14,625 nt of DNA from Gammaproteobacteria bacterium (GTDB lineage Bacteria; Pseudomonadota; Gammaproteobacteria; Steroidobacterales; MnTg04), in NCBI GenBank assembly GCA_027297845.1, contig JAPUHG010000064.1, forward strand, positions 1 to 14,625. The letters are read 5' to 3'. Shown here in pieces: positions 1 to 7,278 of this stretch. Under the pieces are notes generated by a model. That model was not told the origin of the DNA. It saw only the letters and a list, made by a program, of their open reading frames with translations, and made no database searches. How positions within the stretch are numbered: the stretch's first letter is position 1; each line of letters opens with the position of its first letter. The translations under genes were made by a program, and so were the position numbers.

Positions 1-1
1 C

Positions 2-493
2 GGGGTCGCCCTGAACGAAGTATTTGTCCCGCTGATACAAAAACAGTTTCCGGAAATCCATGATTTCTATCTGCCACCGGAAGGCTGCTCCTATCGCATG
101 GCCGTGGTTAGCATCCGCAAGCAATATGCCGGTCACGCAAAACGCGTCATGATGGGTATCTGGTCGTATCTCAAGCAGTTCATGTACACCAAGATCATCG
201 TTGTTACCGACCATGATGTGGATGTGCGCAACTGGGAAGACGTGATCTGGGCGATCACTACGCGGGTGGACCCGGCCAGGGACACGCTGATTATCGAAAA
301 TACGCCGATCGATTACCTGGATTTTGCCTCGCCGGTTTCCGGACTGGGCTCGAAGATGGGGATAGATGCAACCGACAAATGGCCGCAGGAGACCCAGCGG
401 ACCTGGGGGCGGCCAATCAGCATGAGTACGGAGGTCATCAAACGGATCGATGAGATCTGGGATCGGCTCGGTATCGAAAAAAGAGGTATTTGA
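2..493 (+). CDS. ubiD: UbiD, 3-octaprenyl-4-hydroxybenzoate decarboxylase (C-terminal part)
   Basis: UbiD decarboxylates the polyprenyl-4-hydroxybenzoate intermediate of ubiquinone synthesis, using the prenylated flavin made by UbiX. Only the last 163 residues or so are present; the frame is already open at base 2, so the start lies outside the window. The family C-terminus is very clear: PPEGCSYRMAVVSIRKQYAG, then a stretch beginning HAKRVMMG, ITTRVDPARDTLIIENTPID, YLDFASPVSGLGSKMG and WGRPI near the end. These match the E. coli protein closely in order and spacing. It ends at a TGA, 98 bases before the next gene. No T-rich terminator follows; a GC hairpin at 551-567 lies in the gap. Identification is by remembered family sequence and is very secure. 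Confidence 0.97.
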   Translation, partial: GVALNEVFVPLIQKQFPEIHDFYLPPEGCSYRMAVVSIRKQYAGHAKRVMMGIWSYLKQFMYTKIIVVTDHDVDVRNWEDVIWAITTRVDPARDTLIIENTPIDYLDFASPVSGLGSKMGIDATDKWPQETQRTWGRPISMSTEVIKRIDEIWDRLGIEKRGI

Positions 494-550
494 GGAAGCG
501 GTTTGCCAGCGCAAGGCCGACTGAGGCAAACTTGACATAAGATCGCACAA

Positions 551-567
551 GCAGGCCGGGAGCCTGC
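551..567. repeat. Perfect inverted repeat upstream of the parA-like gene
   Basis: GCAGGC (551-556), a five-base CGGGA spacer and GCCTGC (562-567) form a perfect 6-bp hairpin or dyad, 24 bases before the start codon of the ParA-like ATPase. No run of T follows, so it is not a typical intrinsic terminator for ubiD. It could be an operator, an mRNA leader hairpin or chance. Confidence 0.4.
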
Positions 568-591
568 CAAACAATAACAAAGGGGACCTTC

Positions 592-1230
592 ATGAGACAC
601 ATCATGGTGATGAACGCGAAAGGCGGCTGCGGCAAGAGCACGCTGGCAACCAACATCGCGACCTATTACGCCGACCAGGGACAGATTGTCGCCTTGGCTG
701 ACTACGATCCACAGCAATCCAGTCTCGACTGGCTGGATGAACGTCCCGATTACCTCGATCCTATAGTCGGCGTGCCTGCTTTCGAGAGTGGGTTGCGGCA
801 AGTGCCGAGGAATGCGGATGTGGTGGTTATGGACGCACCTGCCAGGTCTCACGGCCACGAGCTAACGATGCTGATCAAAAACGCCGAAACTATTGTCGTG
901 CCTGTGTTGCCGTCATCTATCGACATCAAGGCGACCCACCGATTCGTCGATGAACTCCGCCATGTCAGCAAGGTCGAGCGGAGACAGGTGCGGATCGGCA
1001 TCGTTGCCAACCGGGTCAATGAACATACGTTGATTTTCGAGGAACTCGAAGACTATCTGCGCAAGTTACGCATGCCCTACATCGGCAAGCTGCGCGAAGC
1101 GCAGAACTACGTACGCGCCTATACGCGCGGCATGGGGATATTCGAGCTACCGGAATACCTGGCGTGGCCCGACTGGGCCCAGTGGGCATCGATTACATCG
1201 TGGCTCGATAGCAAGCGCAGTCAACCCTGA
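592..1230 (+). CDS. Orphan ParA/MinD-family ATPase
   Basis: A 212-residue P-loop ATPase of the ParA/MinD (SIMIBI) class, which drives positioning of DNA or protein cargo by ATP-dependent dimerisation. Residues 10-17 are the deviant Walker A motif KGGCGKST with signature Lys10 and catalytic Lys15. Walker A' is DYDPQQSS with Asp39, and Walker B is VVVMDAPA with Asp81. A typical ParA C-terminal half follows, with VANRVN around residues 140-145. There is no N-terminal helix-turn-helix extension, so it is of the short type. The ATG is well supported: AGGGGA lies at 581-586, five bases upstream. No parB, ParB-like adaptor or parS repeat is visible in the window, so it looks like a stand-alone member rather than a partition system; its cargo is unknown. 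A probable terminator follows at once, so it seems to be transcribed alone. Confidence 0.9.
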   Translation: MRHIMVMNAKGGCGKSTLATNIATYYADQGQIVALADYDPQQSSLDWLDERPDYLDPIVGVPAFESGLRQVPRNADVVVMDAPARSHGHELTMLIKNAETIVVPVLPSSIDIKATHRFVDELRHVSKVERRQVRIGIVANRVNEHTLIFEELEDYLRKLRMPYIGKLREAQNYVRAYTRGMGIFELPEYLAWPDWAQWASITSWLDSKRSQP

Positions 1231-1244
1231 TTGGCCCGGTTCTC

Positions 1245-1272
1245 CTCTCGACCTCCTGGAACGAGGGTTTTT
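1245..1272 (+). terminator. Probable intrinsic terminator after the parA-like gene
   Basis: CTCTCG (1245-1250) pairs with CGAGGG (1262-1267), six base pairs including one T-G wobble, around an 11-base loop. Five T follow at once (1268-1272). It sits 15 bases after the ParA stop and 10 bases before the end of the convergent hemY. On the other strand the stem is not followed by T, so it should act mainly on the ParA transcript. Confidence 0.5.
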
Positions 1273-1282
1273 CAGCCGCCTG

Positions 1283-2479
1283 TTACGCTTGGGGCAGTTT
1301 TTCGAGTGCCGGCAACCGAGCCGGGCTAACCAGACCGAGACCGTTACGAAATGCCTCGGCGGCTGCAACCGACTCACCGAGCCGTTCAAGCAGCTGGCCG
1401 TATAGCTGATAGGTGTCCGGGTCCGGCCGGATGCCGATACTGCTCTCCAGGTAACTGCGCGCCATGCCCCAGAGTTTCTCCTCCATGCAGAGATTACCCG
1501 CGGTTTTTAGCAGTACCGGGTCCTCGCTGCGCTCAAGCAGCCAGTTTTCGACCTTTTTTATGCGCTTCGCCGCCGGCGTTTCCAGCTGACCATACAATTC
1601 TATGAGCCTGGCATCCCAGCCAGTCCTGACGGCCTTACGCAGCCTCGGTTCCAGGCCATGTCGGCCGCCGTTGATCAGGCCACCAAAATAAGCGCGCAGA
1701 ATTACCGGATCCGACTTCAGGCGGCCGGGGATTTCCTTCCACAAAGCGTCGACTACGGCGGTATCTTTTCCGGACTCTGCCTGTTGCATCAGACCGCCAA
1801 AAACCTCTTGCTCCAGACCGGCAAGAGCCCCGCTTTTAGCATCCCGCTTGCGCAATGCCGGCAACAGCTTTTTCAGGTTGTTCCAATCGGCTGTTGCCCG
1901 GTAAATGCGCGTCTTCAGGTCCAGCGCCTGCCCCTGCTGATCCTGGGTGCCAGGTAGTTTAGCCAGTGTTTTTAGTGCTTTCGCATACTGATTTTCGTCT
2001 ATCTGAAATCCCGCCTGGGCCAGTAATACCGCGCCGGCCGAATCCGGTGACTGCTCTCTCGCCATCTCCAGCCAGCGATCGCGCCGTTTGTGCTGCCCTT
2101 GATTTTGCGCCGCGCGCGCCGCAGCCAGGTAGTTGAGCAACGGCGTTTCGCTGTTTCGTATCCCGCGGGTCAGCATGCGCTCTCCGCGCGCCCAGTTTCC
2201 CTCGGCCATCGCGATCAGGCCACGCGTGAAGTGCTTGCCTGCACGCCGCTGACTTGCGCGCCCCGCCGCCTCGCCCAGTTTTTTCGGTGCGTGGATGATG
2301 CGCAAGATCACCCGTATCAGCAGGTAGCCGAGCGCCAGCAGGAATATCATCATTGGGACGGAAAATTCGATCCGGTAGCCGTGAAAGCTGATCAGCACAT
2401 AACCCGCGTCCTGCAACAGAAATTGTGCGATCAGGGCGCCGACGGCCAGCGCCAGCAGCAACAGGATGCTGGTTTTCAC
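1283..2479 (-). CDS. hemY: HemY, inner-membrane TPR protein of the heme gene cluster
   Basis: A 398-residue protein of the HemY family found after hemX in hemCDXY clusters; unrelated to the protoporphyrinogen oxidase HemY of Bacillus. Two hydrophobic segments at about 4-22 and 41-62 make up the family's membrane domain. A basic stretch follows (HAPKKLGEAAGRASQRRAGK), and then a long helical TPR-like region rich in Ala and Leu, for example the repeats around LNYLAAARAAQNQG and YQLYGQLLERLGESVAAAEA. The family is linked to late heme or tetrapyrrole metabolism, but its molecular role is not settled. The start is GTG at 2479; that GTG overlaps the hemX TGA by four bases, suggesting translational coupling. 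Length matches the E. coli protein (about 400). It is the last gene of the - strand run. Confidence 0.93.
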   Translation of the reverse strand: MKTSILLLLALAVGALIAQFLLQDAGYVLISFHGYRIEFSVPMMIFLLALGYLLIRVILRIIHAPKKLGEAAGRASQRRAGKHFTRGLIAMAEGNWARGERMLTRGIRNSETPLLNYLAAARAAQNQGQHKRRDRWLEMAREQSPDSAGAVLLAQAGFQIDENQYAKALKTLAKLPGTQDQQGQALDLKTRIYRATADWNNLKKLLPALRKRDAKSGALAGLEQEVFGGLMQQAESGKDTAVVDALWKEIPGRLKSDPVILRAYFGGLINGGRHGLEPRLRKAVRTGWDARLIELYGQLETPAAKRIKKVENWLLERSEDPVLLKTAGNLCMEEKLWGMARSYLESSIGIRPDPDTYQLYGQLLERLGESVAAAEAFRNGLGLVSPARLPALEKLPQA

Positions 2480-3606
2480 AGGGTCTCCCCGGGACCGTCG
2501 GCGGTTGCCAGCAGCAGGCTCAAAGAGGTGGAGATATCGGGTAACGATGGCGATAACCTGGCCATTTTCATCGAGTCGATCGCAGCCAGGATTTTGCCGA
2601 TCTCGGCGTTCGAAGTGTCAAAATATTTTCGCGTCCAAGAAGCCGCCGTGGCCAGGCTTTGCTCGAAATTTGCCTGGTCTTTTTGAATTGCCGACAGGCG
2701 GGCCGTTTCGAATTGCAACTCCAGGTTGCGGAGCAGAAAGAAGCGCTCTTTTGGCATCAGTACCGGCGTGATTTCCTCATCGCTGCGACTAACCCGGACC
2801 ATGCCGCCAAAGGTCTGCTTTATCTTGCTGATCGCACGGTCGAAGCTCCAGTCATCTGTGGGGGCAGTTTCCTCGGTGTCGGGCGGTTGGACGCGGTCAG
2901 ATTCCGCCAGCGGCAGCGATTGCACGGAACCGGCGAAGCTTGCCAGCTGATGGGCGATACCCTCGATATCGGCTATTTCCACCGCTTGTAGCGACTGGAT
3001 TTCATCGGCAATTTTCGCGCGCACCGGGGTGAACGCCGGGGCGCCAATATCGGCCAGCCGCCGGTCCGCAATCTTTAATGCCTGTATCGCGCCATCGCGA
3101 TCGGAGGCCAGGCCGAGCCTCTGGTTGGCCATGCGCAGCAGGAAAATTACCTCGGCCTGGACCCAGGCTTGCTGAGCAGAGATATCGCTACTGCCTAGTG
3201 CGGACAGCTTTTCCTGCTGGGCCAACAGCAGCGTGTTCATCTGCCGCATCCCGGCGGTTAGCCTATCGAGTTCTTTGCGCTGCTCCTCATCGGCGGTTTG
3301 TCGCTCCTTGACCATGTCCGGCAAAAGGCCCCTGACGGCGTCCAGCGACTTCTCCAGCTTGTCCAGTCCGGACTGGTTGCTCGAAATTGCCACGCCGGAT
3401 TGCTCGGCCAGGCCCTTTGTCAAACCCAGAAGCTTGTACAGATAGAACGACCCGCCGGCACCGCCTGCGGCGAGCACCACGAGCACAATGATTATCCACA
3501 GGACCGGCCGCCGCCCGGACGGAGATTGTTCCTGCGGCGTATCGATCGCGGCCGGCTGGCTTTTTTTGGCGACGGATTTTGATTTGGAAGCGGAAGGATT
3601 ACTCAT
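2476..3606 (-). CDS. hemX: HemX, membrane-anchored protein of the heme gene cluster
   Basis: A 376-residue HemX-family protein (often mislabelled uroporphyrinogen-III C-methyltransferase). The N-terminus is cytoplasmic, disordered and rich in Ser, Lys, Pro and Gln. One transmembrane segment lies at about residues 34-56 (PVLWIIIVLVVLAAGG and on). A long, probably coiled-coil periplasmic or membrane-proximal helix follows at about 65-135, then the conserved region EVIFLLRMANQRLGL and later a helical domain containing ERFFLLRNLELQFETARLS, both typical of the family. No methyltransferase motifs are present. I chose the ATG at 3606; a TTG five codons upstream (3621) is also in frame, and neither has a good Shine-Dalgarno sequence. 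The stop overlaps hemY by four bases (GTGA). A gap of about 140 bases with a hairpin separates it from hemD, so it may be partly uncoupled from hemCD. Confidence 0.92.
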   Translation of the reverse strand: MSNPSASKSKSVAKKSQPAAIDTPQEQSPSGRRPVLWIIIVLVVLAAGGAGGSFYLYKLLGLTKGLAEQSGVAISSNQSGLDKLEKSLDAVRGLLPDMVKERQTADEEQRKELDRLTAGMRQMNTLLLAQQEKLSALGSSDISAQQAWVQAEVIFLLRMANQRLGLASDRDGAIQALKIADRRLADIGAPAFTPVRAKIADEIQSLQAVEIADIEGIAHQLASFAGSVQSLPLAESDRVQPPDTEETAPTDDWSFDRAISKIKQTFGGMVRVSRSDEEITPVLMPKERFFLLRNLELQFETARLSAIQKDQANFEQSLATAASWTRKYFDTSNAEIGKILAAIDSMKMARLSPSLPDISTSLSLLLATADGPGETL

Positions 3607-3682
3607 GGCAGCACCGGGCAAGTTCTTGTGATGACTGTATTGCTTTTTTGACCAGCCAGCCAGTTAATTATGCCAGCCCGTG

Positions 3683-3726
3683 CCCTGACAGAAACCACTT
3701 TAGGCAGTGGTTTTCAGGGTCTTTTT
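3683..3726 (+). terminator. Strong stem-loop between hemD and hemX (terminator-like in the + direction)
   Basis: CCCTGA (3683-3688), a CAG bulge, AAACCACT (3692-3699), loop TTAGGC, then AGTGGTTT (3706-3713) and TCAGGG (3714-3719) form a 14-bp stem with one three-base bulge. TCTTTTT follows on the + strand. In the + direction this is a textbook intrinsic terminator, but no + strand gene lies upstream. In the operon direction (-) the stem forms about 25 bases after the hemD stop, with A residues before it and no T run after it. It may stop antisense transcription or act as an mRNA processing or stability element. Confidence 0.55.
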
Positions 3727-3744
3727 GCCAGGGTATAGCTCCGC

Positions 3745-4506
3745 TCAGCCGAGCATGGCTTCCAGCATGGCCGGGTCATTTGGCGACCTGGCAAGCAACG
3801 ACGGCGCCGCAATTCCGATCTGGGTCGCCTTGCGGACGACCTGCTCACTTATGGTTACGATCCTGCTGGCACGCAACAGCCGCTGACCATCCGGGCTTAG
3901 CAGTCTGACCAGGTTGTCCAGTGTTTCTACGCTGTTGGTCGCCACAAATCGAACGCCACCTTCGGCCCAAAGCGACTCGATTTTTCTGACTTCACCCGCG
4001 CCCGGCTGCGGCAGGAGACGCCGATAGACTTCCAGGTAGTCGACAGCTGCGTCCCTTTGCCGCAAGGTGTCGCCGAGTACCTCTCGGCCTCCTTCTCCAC
4101 GCAGGATCAGTACGCGCCGTCCCTTCATATCGCGGAACTCGTCTTCCGCAAGTAAAGCTTCGCTGTTGAATCCGCTGGCCGGCACGATGCCAGGCCGGCA
4201 ACCCAGGTGTTGCATGGTTTTTGCGGTGGCCGGTCCGATGGCCGCCAGCCGCACATTCTGAGCGACGAGTTCGCCAAGTACGGGTTCGCCGTAATTCTCC
4301 GCATTGCTTGAAATAACGATGGCCAGATCGGGTCTGGAGAGCGCATGAAATCTGGACAACAGCTGGCTTGCGCTGACAGTCGGTTCAATTTCTATAGCCG
4401 GGAAAAGCACCGGTACGCCACCGGCCTTCTCGACCAGCCTGGCGAGCTCGCCGGACTGGTGTGCGGGCCTGGTGATCAAAACACCGGCACCATTGAGGCT
4501 GCTCAC
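3745..4506 (-). CDS. hemD: HemD, uroporphyrinogen-III synthase
   Basis: HemD closes the linear tetrapyrrole hydroxymethylbilane with inversion of ring D, giving uroporphyrinogen III, the branch point to heme and sirohaem. This 253-residue cytosolic protein has the expected two-lobed family pattern. VLITRPAHQSGELARLVEKA lies at the N-terminus and a short VISSNAENYG segment at about 65-75. AAIGPATAKTM and SGFNSEALL follow, with VLILRGEGGREVLGD and EVYRR in the middle and FVATNSVETLDNL in the second lobe. The family is poorly conserved in sequence, so order and context carry weight: it directly follows hemC. It starts with GTG at 4506, and this GTG overlaps the hemC TGA by four bases, which points to coupled translation of consecutive enzymes. 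Length is normal (E. coli 246). Confidence 0.95.
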   Translation of the reverse strand: MSSLNGAGVLITRPAHQSGELARLVEKAGGVPVLFPAIEIEPTVSASQLLSRFHALSRPDLAIVISSNAENYGEPVLGELVAQNVRLAAIGPATAKTMQHLGCRPGIVPASGFNSEALLAEDEFRDMKGRRVLILRGEGGREVLGDTLRQRDAAVDYLEVYRRLLPQPGAGEVRKIESLWAEGGVRFVATNSVETLDNLVRLLSPDGQRLLRASRIVTISEQVVRKATQIGIAAPSLLARSPNDPAMLEAMLG

Positions 4507-5432
4507 AACATTTTCTCTTCAAGCTGGCTAAGAATGTCAGCCGCACCTTTTACCAGTAGTTCTTCCGCCAGATCCGCGCCGATACGCTCGGCATTTTCGT
4601 GATCTCCTGTCTTGCTGCCCTCAATGATCAGGCTGCCATCGGGCAGACCCACGCGACCGGTCAGCTTCAGGATTCCCCCATCGAGAACCGCGTGGCCGGC
4701 AATCGGTGATTGGCAACTGCCCCCCAGTCGCTGGCTGAATCCGCGCTCCGCATCGACCCGGGCTTTTGTTTCCGGGTGATTGAGCGCCGAGAGGTTGTCG
4801 ATCAGTTCGCTGTCGTCAAGACGGCACTGAATGCCAATGGCACCCTGGCCGACCGCAGGCAGCATGTCGGCCGGTTCGATAGTGGATGTGATGCGGTGCT
4901 CCAGGTCCAGGCGAATCAAACCGGCTGCCGCCAGGATGATCGCCTGGAACCGGCCTTCATCCAAACGCTTTAAGCGGGTCTCTACATTGCCGCGTAACGG
5001 TTGAATATCGAGGTCCGGGCGTAAATGGAGAAGCTGGCATTGGCGCCGCAGACTTGAGGTGCCAACGATCGCACCTCGAGGTAGCTGGTTGATTTTGTCA
5101 ACCTGGTCGCTGACCAGGGCATCCCGTGGATCCTCGCGCTGCATGATGGCAACGATGCCGAGGCCAGCCGGCATTTCTGCGGGAAGGTCTTTCATCGAAT
5201 GTACCGCGAGATCCGCCTCGTTCGAGAGCAGGGCGCGCTCCAGCTCTTTTACAAACAGGCCCTTGCCGCCAATTTTTGCCAGCGAGCGATCCAGAATCTC
5301 ATCGCCCTTGGTGCTCATCGGCAACAACTCGACATTCAGTGTCGGATAATGCTGCAAGATGGCGGCGGCTACGTGTTCCGCTTGCCACAGCGCCAGGCGG
5401 CTTTTTCGGGTGGCGATTCGTATGGTTCTCAT
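4503..5432 (-). CDS. hemC: HemC, hydroxymethylbilane synthase (porphobilinogen deaminase)
   Basis: HemC polymerises four porphobilinogen molecules into hydroxymethylbilane in the cytosol, using a covalently bound dipyrromethane cofactor. The 309 residues show the whole family signature. IRIATRKSRLALWQA is at the N-terminus, with FVKELERALL and the active-site HSMKDLPAEMP with Asp82 after it. GTSSLRRQCQLL, LRGNVETRLKRLDEG and LPAVGQGAIGIQCR follow in order. The cofactor-attachment motif is GGSCQSPIAGHA, with Cys240. Length is as in E. coli (313). The ATG at 5432 has only a weak upstream GAAAG. It lies 33 bases after the algR-like gene on the same strand, the order known from Pseudomonas, and its stop overlaps the hemD start. 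Confidence 0.98.
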   Translation of the reverse strand: MRTIRIATRKSRLALWQAEHVAAAILQHYPTLNVELLPMSTKGDEILDRSLAKIGGKGLFVKELERALLSNEADLAVHSMKDLPAEMPAGLGIVAIMQREDPRDALVSDQVDKINQLPRGAIVGTSSLRRQCQLLHLRPDLDIQPLRGNVETRLKRLDEGRFQAIILAAAGLIRLDLEHRITSTIEPADMLPAVGQGAIGIQCRLDDSELIDNLSALNHPETKARVDAERGFSQRLGGSCQSPIAGHAVLDGGILKLTGRVGLPDGSLIIEGSKTGDHENAERIGADLAEELLVKGAADILSQLEEKML

Positions 5433-5467
5433 ATTTCGGCTTTCATCGTTTCTACAGCACTGGCAGC

Positions 5468-6199
5468 CTAGGCTTCTTTGAGTCGCTGGAGGACACCAGG
5501 AGCGAGCCGCCGGCTAACCGGAAAGCGCTGCGCCAGATCCTTGAGCCTGATCTCGAAATGGCCGTCCTCGTCTTTCGCCAACGCCTCAATATGAGCCACC
5601 GCCACCAGGGTGCTGCGATGAACCCGTACAAAAGTATCGGCAAATTCTTCCTCCAGTTCCTTGATCGGCTCGTCAATGAGCAATTCGCCTTCCAGGTAAC
5701 GGACGGTCACGTATTTCTGGTCGGCATGGAAATAGAGAACCTCACGTACAGGTACCAGGCGCAATTCTCCCCGGATGCGTGCGCTGATGTGCTTGCGGGC
5801 TTTGTGCTGATCGCGCGCAGCGAGACTGGCCAGCTGGGGTCGGGTCAGTCGACTGGCCCGCTGTAGGGCGGCCAGCAGGCGCTCTCGTCTGATCGGTTTG
5901 AGCACATAACCAACCGCGTTGGCATCGAACGCTTCCACAGCATATTCGTTGAATGCGGTGGTGAAAATGACGGCCGGCGGCTCATCCATCTGCGCCAGGT
6001 GCCGGGCCGTCTCGATCCCATCCATTCCTGGCATGCGAATATCCAGCAACACGATATCCGGCTGAGTAGCGTCCGCCTGCTCAAGCGCTTCATGACCGTT
6101 CGCCGCCTCGCCAACGATCTGCCAGTCATCCTGCTCTTCGACCAGGCGTTTCAGGCGGTCCCGTGCCGGGGCCTCATCATCGACGACAAGAACCTTCAC
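5468..6199 (-). CDS. algR: AlgR-like LytTR-family response regulator
   Basis: A 243-residue DNA-binding response regulator. Residues 1-120 are a receiver domain: acidic Asp7 and Asp8 in VLVVDDE, phosphoacceptor Asp53 in VLLDIRMPGMDG, Thr80/Thr81 in VIFTTAF and Lys101 in YVLKPI. Residues 137-240 are a LytTR DNA-binding domain, with HISARIRGELRLVPVREVLY, HADQKYVTVRY, FVRVHRSTLVA and FPVSRRLAPGV. Sequence and position just upstream of hemC match AlgR of Pseudomonas, which controls alginate, type IV pili and virulence there; the targets here are unknown. It starts with GTG at 6199. The GTG overlaps the stop of the kinase gene (GTGA), so the pair is almost certainly co-translated. The name algR rests on sequence similarity and gene order. 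Confidence 0.93.
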   Translation of the reverse strand: MKVLVVDDEAPARDRLKRLVEEQDDWQIVGEAANGHEALEQADATQPDIVLLDIRMPGMDGIETARHLAQMDEPPAVIFTTAFNEYAVEAFDANAVGYVLKPIRRERLLAALQRASRLTRPQLASLAARDQHKARKHISARIRGELRLVPVREVLYFHADQKYVTVRYLEGELLIDEPIKELEEEFADTFVRVHRSTLVAVAHIEALAKDEDGHFEIRLKDLAQRFPVSRRLAPGVLQRLKEA

Positions 6200-7278
6200 T
6201 CGCCGTGTTCCTCGATCGGGAAACGCAGCGAGATTCGGTACTCGCCTGGCGTCTGCTCGACATCCACCCTGGCTTGTTCCGGGTAAGCCAGCTCCAGCCT
6301 TTGTTTGACATTGGCCAGCGCCAACTGATTTCCGGAATGACTATGCTGGGAATCATCCTCACTCATCGGATTGCTGATCCTGATTTCCATGTGGTTTTTG
6401 TGTCGAAAACCTTCAATCAGCACCTCACCACCTTCGGGTAATGGCTCGATACCATGATAAATCGCATTTTCCAGCAATGGTTGTATCAGCAGGCCGGGTA
6501 CCAGTGCGCGCATCGGCAAGTCGTTGACCAGCCAGCGCACCCGCAATCTATCGCCGAGTCGCAGTTGTTCAATGCGCTGATAGATTCTCGATACCTCGAG
6601 TTCTTCCTTTAGCGGTATGCGCTGACGCGAGTCACTGAGACTGACCCGGAACAGATCCGCCAAATCCTCGATAGCTTCTTCTGCCAACTCCGGATTGCTG
6701 CGGGTAAGCGATGCGATGGTATTCAAGCTGTTAAAAAGAAAATGCGGCCGGATGCGTGCCTGCAGAGCGTGGACGCGCGCGCGCGCCTCCATTTCAACAT
6801 TGCGTTGCCACTGAAAATTGACATAAAAATAACGCAACATGACCAGGCCGACAATGGCTGCAATACCGAGATTCCGTACCAGCAGCCCGCTGTGAACCTG
6901 CGGAAGAATATCTCCCGCCATTCCCTGATCGAGCGCGTACTGGCCAAGAGCCCAGGCCATTTCGGAAATCACCAGGGTGATCAGAATGATAATGCCAAAA
7001 GACACCAGCGTTACGGTATGCAGGCTCGCCCGGCCAAGAAAACGGCGGGCGAAACACAGGCTGGCGGCGCCCGCAAGCGCGGCCCACATCAGAAAGAAAG
7101 AAGTATTGGCCAGCTCCAGCCAGAATCCTCCGCCGCTAACGAAACGGGCCAGCGTGTAAACGATCGCGACCAGTTCAGCCATCAGCACGACCGCCAGAAC
7201 ATTGCGTTGCGTACACAAATCCGGAAGGTAGCAGTGGTTTTCCGTTTCTTTTTGCCGGTGATCGCCAGGCTCATTCAT
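6196..7278 (-). CDS. algZ: AlgZ/FimS-like sensor histidine kinase (LytS/His_kinase type)
   Basis: A 360-residue membrane sensor kinase, the likely partner of the adjacent AlgR-like regulator. Four hydrophobic segments (about 28-46, 58-76, 88-107 and 134-152) form the N-terminal membrane domain, with short loops and no large periplasmic sensor. The kinase core is the unorthodox His_kinase type: ALQARIRPHFLFNSLNTIAS with His179. The ATPase part has QPLLENAIYHGI (Asn271) and a glycine-containing segment GNQLALANVKQRLELAYP near the C-terminus. In Pseudomonas the equivalent protein works with AlgR in pilus and alginate control, partly without canonical phosphotransfer; what this one senses is unknown. 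The ATG at 7278 overlaps the stop of the dehydrogenase gene (ATGA), and its own stop overlaps the regulator start. The gene is sandwiched in the speA-to-hemY run. Confidence 0.92.
   Translation of the reverse strand: MNEPGDHRQKETENHCYLPDLCTQRNVLAVVLMAELVAIVYTLARFVSGGGFWLELANTSFFLMWAALAGAASLCFARRFLGRASLHTVTLVSFGIIILITLVISEMAWALGQYALDQGMAGDILPQVHSGLLVRNLGIAAIVGLVMLRYFYVNFQWQRNVEMEARARVHALQARIRPHFLFNSLNTIASLTRSNPELAEEAIEDLADLFRVSLSDSRQRIPLKEELEVSRIYQRIEQLRLGDRLRVRWLVNDLPMRALVPGLLIQPLLENAIYHGIEPLPEGGEVLIEGFRHKNHMEIRISNPMSEDDSQHSHSGNQLALANVKQRLELAYPEQARVDVEQTPGEYRISLRFPIEEHGE

Noticed and set aside
532..537. Consensus TTGACA upstream of the parA-like gene
   Set aside because: No -10-like hexamer lies 15-19 bases downstream, where the sequence is GC-rich (the 551-567 dyad), so it is not a supported promoter.
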